33,384 bases of DNA, taken from contig JAGGUV010000179.1 of NCBI GenBank assembly GCA_021158345.1, forward strand, positions 1 to 33,384, in the 5' to 3' direction. Made by a program: the position numbers and the translations under genes. This DNA comes from Bacteroidales bacterium. Its GTDB lineage: Bacteria; Bacteroidota; Bacteroidia; Bacteroidales; AUK083. The notes under the pieces are model-generated. The model saw only the letters and a program-made list of their open reading frames with translations, had not been told where the DNA came from and made no database searches. Shown here piece by piece: positions 14,976 through 21,873 of this stretch. The number at the start of each line of letters is the position of its first letter. The first letter of the stretch is position 1.

Positions 14976-17444
14976 TTATTTAAAAATTATAATATTTTTT
15001 TTGGTATCAATATTAAAATCACCAAATTCAGATAAAGCTGTTTTGCCTAATATTATATTTTCTTTTAATTTGTGAGAAACAATAAATTCAATATTATTAA
15101 GTGTTTTATCTCCGATTCTAAAATTTTTGATTACAATAACAGCTTTGTCTGCTATAGTTCCGTTAGCAAGAATTTTTTCTATATCACCTTTGAAATCGAA
15201 TTTTGAGATAGCGCCTTTTCTTAAAAGTTTTTTAGCAGTTTCGAGAGAAATATATATTTTATTAATTTTTTCATTATAAGTAAAATGCTGGTTAAATTCA
15301 TTGATAATACAAGGGACAACAATATTGTGTTTATTATCATAAGCGAATTTTACGATATTTTCTTCAGGATTTAAAATAATATTTACTTTTTTAGTTTTAT
15401 TTTTCCCTGCAATATTTCTTGGTATATAATCTTTGCTAATAACAGTGAAATCTGTCCTACGATTAAGTTGATGAGCAGCTTCTTTTTCTTCATCTGTTTT
15501 TAATGATTCAATAAAATCATCATCTAAAACAACGCCTTTTTTAAAAGTAAAACCATTAATGGTGATATCTTTACTGAGTTTTCTGGGAACTCTTTCTCCA
15601 TAACCTTTTGCTATTAATCTGTCAGGATCGATGCCTCTTAAAATCAGATAATTTACAACCGATTCGGCACGTTTTTGTGATAAAATATCATTTCTTTCTT
15701 TTGTGTCACGTGAGTCGGTGTGAGATGCCAGCTCAATAACAATGTTTGGATTTTCACCTAAGGTTTGTATTAATCCTTGTAAAGAATCTTGATATTGTGG
15801 TTTTAAATCCCATTTTGCAAGATCGTAAAGAATATCAGGTAACACAATAGGTTCTTCTGATATTGGGTTCAACATATAATCTTTGACAAAATCTTCGCTA
15901 TGTTCAAGGCCAACTGTAGTTATTTTAGAAACAATGTTAAAATAATTATCTTTAGAAATAGTTAATTCATAAGTTGTATTAGGGAAAACCTGATTTTTAT
16001 TAAAAGTAAAGGTACCGACAGTAGAAGTATTTGTTTGAATGGATGAGCCATCAGACCCAACTAAAGTCACTTTGGCGCCAGTAACAAACTGAAGTGTTCT
16101 GTTATCTTTAACAGTACCTGAAATTGAATAGAGTAAAGGAGGGTTAACAAAGAAATAAATATCGTCATGACCCAGTCCGCCTTTTCTGTTTGAACAAAAG
16201 TAACCTTCTTCTTTTTCTTCAGGATTAAAGATAATAGCAAAGTCGTCTGCGTTTGAATTGATAGGATATTTTAAATTTTCGGGTTTTTGCCATTTCCCGT
16301 CAATTTTTTGTGTTTTAAAAATATCGAGACCACCCATACCAGGATGCCCGTTAGAGGCAAAATACAAAGTGCTGTCGTTTCTTAAAAAAGGGAACATTTC
16401 GTCAGCTTCGGTATTAATAATGCTACCTAAGTTTTCAGGTCTTTTAAAATTATCTGTTTTTGATTCTCTTGTGGCGACCCAGATGTCTTTTCCTCCTTTA
16501 CCACCTCTAATATTTGAAACAAAATATATTGTGAGCTCATCATCACTAAGACTGGGATGTGCAAAAACAGAAGTGCTGTCTCCACCTTTTAAACTAAGAT
16601 AAACAGGTTTACTAAAACTTTTACCTGCTCTGTTTGAGACATAAATTTCGCATCCGTGTTTTCCCGGTGAATTTTTACATCTTGTAAAATACAGTTTATT
16701 AAATTTACTGTTGATAAATGGGCTACCCTCATTAGTTTCCGTGTTAATATTTTTTTCTTCATCTAATAAAACAGGAGTACTCCAGTCTCCTTTTCTGTCT
16801 TTTCGAGTGTAGAATAAATCGCTAAAATTTTGCCCTGTCCATTCATCTTCGTCTTTCCCTGTTGATTCTTCCCTTGAAGATGTAAAAATTAAAGCCTGAT
16901 GATTTCTGTCAGCATAAGTAGGAGCAAAGTCATCGAATTTAGAGTTTATTTTTTTTATTTTTAAGATTTTATAATTTGTAGGATTTTCTGTCCATTTTTT
17001 TGCAAGATTACACGATTCAATACCAAAATCTGCTTTTTTATCTTCAGGATATTTATCTTTATACTCCTGATATTGTTCAATAGCTTCATCATATTTACCG
17101 TTAGCTTTTAGCACATCTGCATAATATAAATATACTTTGGGTTCGTGTCTGTAATATTTTAATCTGATAAGTCTTCTGTATGCAGGTTCTGCTCTGCGCA
17201 TATTATTTGTTAACCTGTAACATTCAGCTAATTGAAATGATATTCTCGTTTTCTCTGCTCTGTTATGTTTTGTTTTTGAATAGGCTTTTTTGTATTTTGT
17301 TATTGCATAAGAATATTTTTGACTTTTAAATGCATTATCAGCAGCAATTGTATATTTATTGTGTTTCCTTTGTGCATTTACATTTAACAAAGTAAAAAGT
17401 ATTACAACTATTGTTAAAAATATTGGCTTTTTTAAAATTATCAT
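14976..17444 (-). CDS. PorE-like TPR/propeller/OmpA protein with C-terminal retropepsin-like domain
   Basis: The 822-residue exported protein (signal cut near NVNA-Q, residue 24) has TPR repeats (about 32-150), a PD40 six-bladed-type propeller (165-432, repeated TLYFASN-like strands), a carboxypeptidase-regulatory-like beta sandwich (438-525) and an OmpA peptidoglycan-binding domain (535-672; ELASHTDSRD 571-580, LSQKRAESVV 588-597, NRRTDF 661-666). This is the architecture of PorE, which links the T9SS to peptidoglycan. Residues about 695-822 are extra and resemble retroviral-type aspartic protease domains: KIYISLETAKKLL (729-741), FRIGDKTLNNIEFIV (775-789), and the closing ILGKTALSEFGDFNID (798-813). 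The catalytic D-T/S-G is missing; NEKIN occupies its place, so protease activity is unlikely. The domain may have become a binding module. Read from ATG 17444; purM follows 17 bases later. Confidence 0.85.
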   Translation of the reverse strand: MIILKKPIFLTIVVILFTLLNVNAQRKHNKYTIAADNAFKSQKYSYAITKYKKAYSKTKHNRAEKTRISFQLAECYRLTNNMRRAEPAYRRLIRLKYYRHEPKVYLYYADVLKANGKYDEAIEQYQEYKDKYPEDKKADFGIESCNLAKKWTENPTNYKILKIKKINSKFDDFAPTYADRNHQALIFTSSREESTGKDEDEWTGQNFSDLFYTRKDRKGDWSTPVLLDEEKNINTETNEGSPFINSKFNKLYFTRCKNSPGKHGCEIYVSNRAGKSFSKPVYLSLKGGDSTSVFAHPSLSDDELTIYFVSNIRGGKGGKDIWVATRESKTDNFKRPENLGSIINTEADEMFPFLRNDSTLYFASNGHPGMGGLDIFKTQKIDGKWQKPENLKYPINSNADDFAIIFNPEEKEEGYFCSNRKGGLGHDDIYFFVNPPLLYSISGTVKDNRTLQFVTGAKVTLVGSDGSSIQTNTSTVGTFTFNKNQVFPNTTYELTISKDNYFNIVSKITTVGLEHSEDFVKDYMLNPISEEPIVLPDILYDLAKWDLKPQYQDSLQGLIQTLGENPNIVIELASHTDSRDTKERNDILSQKRAESVVNYLILRGIDPDRLIAKGYGERVPRKLSKDITINGFTFKKGVVLDDDFIESLKTDEEKEAAHQLNRRTDFTVISKDYIPRNIAGKNKTKKVNIILNPEENIVKFAYDNKHNIVVPCIINEFNQHFTYNEKINKIYISLETAKKLLRKGAISKFDFKGDIEKILANGTIADKAVIVIKNFRIGDKTLNNIEFIVSHKLKENIILGKTALSEFGDFNIDTKKNIIIFK

Positions 17445-17506
17445 AATGTCTATAATTTTTTCAATAAGTATAATTTTTATTTTTTAGCTAAAATAATTTA
17501 TTTATT

Positions 17507-17527
17507 TTTATTTAACGGTTAAATAAA
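17507..17527. promoter_or_regulatory. Perfect 10-base inverted repeat upstream of the PorE-like gene
   Basis: Arms TTTATTTAAC and GTTAAATAAA face each other around a single G, 63 bases before the PorE-like ATG. One-base spacing suits a dimeric protein-binding site rather than an RNA hairpin. A one-mismatch copy of 17 bases of it lies upstream of ricT at 13718. It is AT-rich, so chance cannot be excluded. Confidence 0.3.
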
Positions 17528-17577
17528 TGTTTTTATTTCAATTTAAAAATTAACAAATGCCTATTTAAAATAATTTG

Positions 17578-17603
17578 TTTTTGAAAGATTTATTTTTCAA
17601 AAA
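17578..17603 (-). repeat. Second inverted repeat beside the secDF terminator
   Basis: Arms TTTTTGAAA and TTTCAAAAA (9 bases each, 8-base loop) lie directly beyond the main secDF terminator hairpin. It may be a backup terminator or chance in AT-rich DNA. Confidence 0.3.
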
Positions 17604-17605
17604 TA

Positions 17606-17639
17606 AAAAAAGTCCTGTAAATATTTACAGGACTTTTTT
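17606..17639 (-). terminator. Rho-independent terminator of secDF
   Basis: A perfect palindrome centred between 17622 and 17623 has the GC-containing core AGTCCTGTAAAT facing ATTTACAGGACT, flanked by A and T runs on both sides. It lies 20 bases beyond the secDF stop. Because it is symmetric, with a T-run on either strand, it could stop transcription both ways. Confidence 0.9.
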
Positions 17640-17659
17640 ATTTAAAAATTTTCAGAAAA

Positions 17660-20600
17660 TTATTTTCTTTTTTTTGATTTTTTTGCAAGTAATTTTTTAT
17701 CCCTTTTTTTGTTCAAAAGCATAGAAAAATCATATGCAATAGGAGAAGAAATAAATACAGAAGAATAAGTACCAACAATAACACCAACCATAAGAGCGAA
17801 AGAGAATCCTCTGATAGTTTCGCCTCCAAAGATGAATATGGCAATAAGAACAATTAAAGTAGTACTTGATGTCATAAAGGTTCGTCCTAAAGTACTGTTA
17901 ATAGCAGCATTGAAATTCGATTTTAATTCACGTTTGGGGTAAAGGTGATTGTATTCCCTGATTCTATCATAAATGATAACAGTATCATTAATAGAATACC
18001 CGATAATAGTTAATATAGCTGCAATAAATGATTGGTCTATCTCCAGACTGAAAGGTAAAATACCATAGAAAAGAGAGTACATTGAGATTGTGATAATAGC
18101 ATCGTGAATAAGAGTTAAAACTCCGCCTACTCCATATTGCCACTTTTTAAATCTGGCAACAATATAAAGGAATATTACAACTAATGAAAACATAACAGCC
18201 ATATATGCAGCGTTTTTTATGTCATCAGCAATTGTTGGACCTACTTTTTGTGAACTTAATTTACCAAGCAATTTATTTTCTGTGTCAGATAAAAATTGTT
18301 CTTTTGAAATAGGTGTTTTATAATAAGATTTTAATCCTTCATATAATTTAGATTCTATTAATGAATCAACAGCCATTGAATTATCATTAATTAAATATTT
18401 AGTTGTAATTTTAACTTGTTTTCTAGGACCAAAAGTTTTTACCTCAGGTGTGCTTTTAAAAATCTTTGATAAGTCTTTTTGAATATTTTTAGTGTTAACG
18501 TCATTATCGAATCTTACAACATAAGTTCTGCCACCTGCAAAATCAACACCCTGATTTAAGCCTCTTGTTAATAATGATATTATACCAATAGTTATTACTA
18601 CAGCAGAGATAATGTAGAATAGATTTTTTTTGCCAAGAAAATCTAATTTTATATTAGTAAAAGCTTTTAAACTGAATTTATTACCAAAAGTAATAGATTT
18701 GTTTTTCTCAAGCATTCTGTCAAATATTAACCTTGAGATAAAGATAGCAGAGAACAAAGATGATAAGATACCAATAATAAGTGTGGTAGCAAATCCCTGA
18801 ACAGGTCCTGAACCGAAAATATACAGAACAATACCAGCTGAAAGTGTTGTTACATTACCATCGATAATTGCAGAATAAGCATTTTTGTATCCGTCATTAA
18901 TTGCCAGCCTAACGCCTTTGCCTGCTCTTGTTTCTTCTTTAATACGTTCGTAAATGATAACATTTGCATCAACAGCCATACCGAGTGTTAACACAATCCC
19001 TGCCATACCCGGTAATGTTAATACAGCACCTAATGATGCCAGTACTCCAAATAAAAAGAAGACATTAGTAGCAAGACATACATCGGCAACATAACCTGCT
19101 TTATTATAATAAAATATCATAAACAGAAGCACTAAGACGAAAGAAAATATTAATGACAGTAAGCCTTCGTTGATAGCTTCTTTACCTAAAGAAGGTCCAA
19201 CAATTTCTTCCTGAACAATATGAGCTGGAGCAGGTAATTTACCGGCTTTAAGAATATTGGCTAAATCTTTTGCTTCTTCTATAGTGGTTGAGCCACCTGA
19301 TATTGAAGAACGACCATTAGAAATTTCAGTGTTTACAACAGGAAAAGAATAAACATAATTATCAAGGACTATAGCTATTTGTTTCCCTATGTTATCAGCA
19401 GTAAGACGTTTCCAAATTCTTGTTCCTTCATTGTTCATGCTCATAGTAACTTCTATTTTGCCGTTTTGATCATAATCTTGACGAGCATCAGTGATAACAT
19501 CACCATTTAATGGAGGAGTACCATCGCGTGAAGTAATTTTTAAAGCAATAAGTTGTAAAATGTCAGGTTGATCTTTTTCAGGTTTAACAGTCCATGCAAG
19601 TTTTAAATTTCTTGGGAAAACATCCTTAACTTTTTTAAGCATATTATTTACTCTTGCAGTATCTTTTATAGCAGCAAAGCCAACTCTGGCACCTCTGCCA
19701 GGTGTATATTGTCCTTGTTTGTCTTTATAAAAGGCAGGTGTTAAATATGCATACAAAGGATATTTTTTTGCATATTCTTTAAAAGATTGTTCTTTTTGTT
19801 GTTCAATATTTGTTGTATCGCTTTCAAGCTGTTTTTCTAATTCTGATTTTTCTTCTGTAGTATCAGTTTTAACAGTTTCTTTTTTAGCAGTTTCTTTTTT
19901 AGCTATTTCTTTTTTTGTCTCAGTTTTATTTTCTGTAGATTTGCTTTCTACAGATTGGGCTTCTGTTTGTTTTGATTCTTCTGCAAGCAATGAACGAAGT
20001 TTAACATTTGCTTGATCAAAATACGATGTTAATTCGCTAAATTCGTATGTTTCCCAGAATTCTAATTTAGCAGTACCTTGTAATAATTTACGTACACGTG
20101 AAGCATCTTTTATGCCTGGGAGTTCGACTAAAATTCTGCCTGCAGATGTTTGTGATTTTTGAATGTTAGGTTGAGCAACACCAAATCTGTCAATACGTGT
20201 TCTTAAAATTTTATATGATCTGTCTATAGCGTCATTACTTTCTTCACGTAAAACCTTTATTACTTCTTCGTTTGTGGATTTGTAATTTATTTTGTCTTTA
20301 AGCTCAACTGTATTGAAAAAAGAAGCAAGTTTAGCATTTGGATCTATCTCTTTAAAAGTTTCTTCAAAAAGAGTAATAAAATCACTTTGACTATTTTTCT
20401 GTTTTTGAATAGTTGTATTAATTACTTTAACAAAAGTAGGATTATTACAATTTCCTGATAATGCTTTAATAATGTCTGCAACAGAAACCTCAAGTGTTAC
20501 GTTCATGCCACCTTTTAGGTCAAGTCCAAGGTTTATCTCTCTCTGCAAACATTCTTTATAAGTATATTTTCTTATAAGTATATTATAAATTACCTGATTA

Positions 20601-20836
20601 GACATTGAGTCTTTATAAAATTTTTCTCTTACTTTTGCAAGTGAATCAAGATAATATCCTTCTTTAATTTTATCTCCTTTTGAAAGTTTTGCCGCTAATT
20701 CTATTGCTTCTTTATTTCTTGCATATTCTTTTGCACGATTTTCTACCCTTTTTGTGAAAAAAGTAAAAGATAATTGAAAAATGCAAACAATAGCAAAAAC
20801 AATAGCAAAGAATTTTAAAATACCTTTATTTTGCAT
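17660..20836 (-). CDS. secDF: Protein translocase subunit SecDF (fused SecD and SecF)
   Basis: SecDF uses the proton gradient to pull proteins through the SecYEG channel on the periplasmic side. SecD is residues about 1-710: an N-terminal membrane segment (8-27), LGLDLKGG (103-110), the large periplasmic domain ending in AGKLPAPAHI (531-540), then membrane segments with GMAVDANVIIYERIKEE (619-635, conserved Asp623). SecF is about 735-1058: VDFAGGRTYVV (764-774) and YSINDTVIIYDRIRE (947-961, conserved Asp951). The single-chain form is normal in Bacteroidota. Residues about 285-350 are a low-complexity insertion rich in Lys, Thr and Glu, not found in standard SecD. The C-terminus is very basic. 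The start is ATG at 20836, with a strong promoter match upstream and a hairpin terminator 20 bases after the stop, so it is probably a single-gene transcript. Confidence 0.97.
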   Translation of the reverse strand: MQNKGILKFFAIVFAIVCIFQLSFTFFTKRVENRAKEYARNKEAIELAAKLSKGDKIKEGYYLDSLAKVREKFYKDSMSNQVIYNILIRKYTYKECLQREINLGLDLKGGMNVTLEVSVADIIKALSGNCNNPTFVKVINTTIQKQKNSQSDFITLFEETFKEIDPNAKLASFFNTVELKDKINYKSTNEEVIKVLREESNDAIDRSYKILRTRIDRFGVAQPNIQKSQTSAGRILVELPGIKDASRVRKLLQGTAKLEFWETYEFSELTSYFDQANVKLRSLLAEESKQTEAQSVESKSTENKTETKKEIAKKETAKKETVKTDTTEEKSELEKQLESDTTNIEQQKEQSFKEYAKKYPLYAYLTPAFYKDKQGQYTPGRGARVGFAAIKDTARVNNMLKKVKDVFPRNLKLAWTVKPEKDQPDILQLIALKITSRDGTPPLNGDVITDARQDYDQNGKIEVTMSMNNEGTRIWKRLTADNIGKQIAIVLDNYVYSFPVVNTEISNGRSSISGGSTTIEEAKDLANILKAGKLPAPAHIVQEEIVGPSLGKEAINEGLLSLIFSFVLVLLFMIFYYNKAGYVADVCLATNVFFLFGVLASLGAVLTLPGMAGIVLTLGMAVDANVIIYERIKEETRAGKGVRLAINDGYKNAYSAIIDGNVTTLSAGIVLYIFGSGPVQGFATTLIIGILSSLFSAIFISRLIFDRMLEKNKSITFGNKFSLKAFTNIKLDFLGKKNLFYIISAVVITIGIISLLTRGLNQGVDFAGGRTYVVRFDNDVNTKNIQKDLSKIFKSTPEVKTFGPRKQVKITTKYLINDNSMAVDSLIESKLYEGLKSYYKTPISKEQFLSDTENKLLGKLSSQKVGPTIADDIKNAAYMAVMFSLVVIFLYIVARFKKWQYGVGGVLTLIHDAIITISMYSLFYGILPFSLEIDQSFIAAILTIIGYSINDTVIIYDRIREYNHLYPKRELKSNFNAAINSTLGRTFMTSSTTLIVLIAIFIFGGETIRGFSFALMVGVIVGTYSSVFISSPIAYDFSMLLNKKRDKKLLAKKSKKRK

Positions 20837-20877
20837 GTTATAAGTTTTTTAAATAAAAAATTAAAAATTTGAGCCTG

Positions 20878-20909
20878 CAAATATAAAATAACATTTGTAA
20901 TTTAACAAT
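20878..20909 (-). promoter_or_regulatory. Promoter of secDF
   Basis: On the minus strand TATATTTG (20885-20878) matches TAnnTTTG exactly, 41 bases before the ATG. ATTG (20909-20906), one base off TTTG, lies 20 bases upstream at the -33 position. Confidence 0.5.
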
Positions 20910-20919
20910 TATTATAAAT

Positions 20920-21012
20920 ATGAATAGTAAAAAATATTTAATAACTTTAATTTTTATGTTTGTAGTTTTTACTTTAATGAAAATTTTTAGTAAGTTGTTT
21001 TGTAAAAGATGA
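20920..21012 (+). CDS. Possible 30-residue single-pass membrane peptide
   Basis: An ATG at 20920 opens 30 codons ending in TGA. The peptide has a short basic start (MNSKKY), about 18 hydrophobic residues, and a basic end (KLFCKR), as expected of a small single-span membrane peptide. It reads divergently from secDF and towards the LOG gene. No TAnnTTTG element is found at a sensible distance. AT-rich DNA readily encodes hydrophobic residues, so this may be chance. Confidence 0.25.
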   Translation: MNSKKYLITLIFMFVVFTLMKIFSKLFCKR

Positions 21013-21043
21013 ATTTTTCATATAATAAGTGTTTTTCGATTTT

Positions 21044-21763
21044 TTAAAAATTGGGTTTTAAAGAGTATTTTTTATAAAAAATATCAATTTCTTTAACAGC
21101 TTGTTCAGGTGTATCCACTAAAGTAATTATTTTTAAATTTTCTGCGGATATATTTTTCTCTTTTAAAGCATGATTTTTTATCCAGTCAATTAATCCTGAC
21201 CAGTATTTTTTCCCAAATAAAATAATTGGAAATTTAACCATTTTATGGGTTTGAATTAAAGTAACGGCTTCGAATAGTTCATCAAGAGTTCCAAAACCTC
21301 CGGGAAAAACTATATATCCTTGTGAATATTTCATAAACATAACTTTTCTGACAAAGAAAAAATCGAAATTTAAAAATTTATCATTGTCAATAAAAAGATT
21401 TGGATGCTGTTCAAAAGGGAGATTGATATTAAGCCCTACTGATTTTCCTGATGAAAAATGAGCTCCTTTGTTAGCAGCTTCCATAATTCCCGGACCTCCA
21501 CCTGTAATTATTCCAAAGCCTTTTTTCGTCAGTAAATAAGCGGTTTCTTCTGCTAATTTATAATATTCATTCTCAGGTTTTGTCCTTGCCGAACCAAAAA
21601 TACTTACGCAAGGTCCTATCCTTGATAATTTTTTAAAACCTTCTACTAACTCTGACATTACATTAAAAACCTCCCAGGAATCTGATGTTTGTGTCTCATT
21701 CCAATTTTTGGGCTTAATGGCTTCTCTTATTTCCTCTTCTTGTGTTTTGTCTTTTTCTTCCAT
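21044..21763 (-). CDS. LOG family protein (nucleoside monophosphate phosphoribohydrolase type)
   Basis: The 239-residue cytosolic protein has the LOG Rossmann fold. Signatures are SIFGSAR (54-60), GGGPGIMEAANKGA (88-101) and PGGFGTLDELFE (154-165), the last carrying the nucleotide-binding and catalytic Glu. Characterised relatives split a nucleoside 5'-monophosphate into base and ribose phosphate; in plants and some bacteria this releases cytokinins, while in most bacteria the natural substrate is unclear. Older annotation as lysine decarboxylase is wrong for this family. The N-terminal 30 residues are charged and likely flexible. It lies 110 bases after uvrA on the same strand, and read-through from uvrA is possible, since I find no clear promoter in that gap. 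The start is ATG at 21763. Confidence 0.9.
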   Translation of the reverse strand: MEEKDKTQEEEIREAIKPKNWNETQTSDSWEVFNVMSELVEGFKKLSRIGPCVSIFGSARTKPENEYYKLAEETAYLLTKKGFGIITGGGPGIMEAANKGAHFSSGKSVGLNINLPFEQHPNLFIDNDKFLNFDFFFVRKVMFMKYSQGYIVFPGGFGTLDELFEAVTLIQTHKMVKFPIILFGKKYWSGLIDWIKNHALKEKNISAENLKIITLVDTPEQAVKEIDIFYKKYSLKPNF

Positions 21764-21873
21764 GTTTTTTTTACTTTCTTTTTATTTTTTACTATAGCCT
21801 AAGTTTAGAGTATAATTGTATGTAAAAATTAAATCTAAAATCATAAATCAAAATTCTAAAATCAAAATCCCTT

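Noticed and set aside
16258-16602. A 114-codon plus-strand frame
   Set aside because: It lies wholly inside the PorE-like gene on the opposite strand, whose propeller repeats are clearly real; its translation shows no domain.
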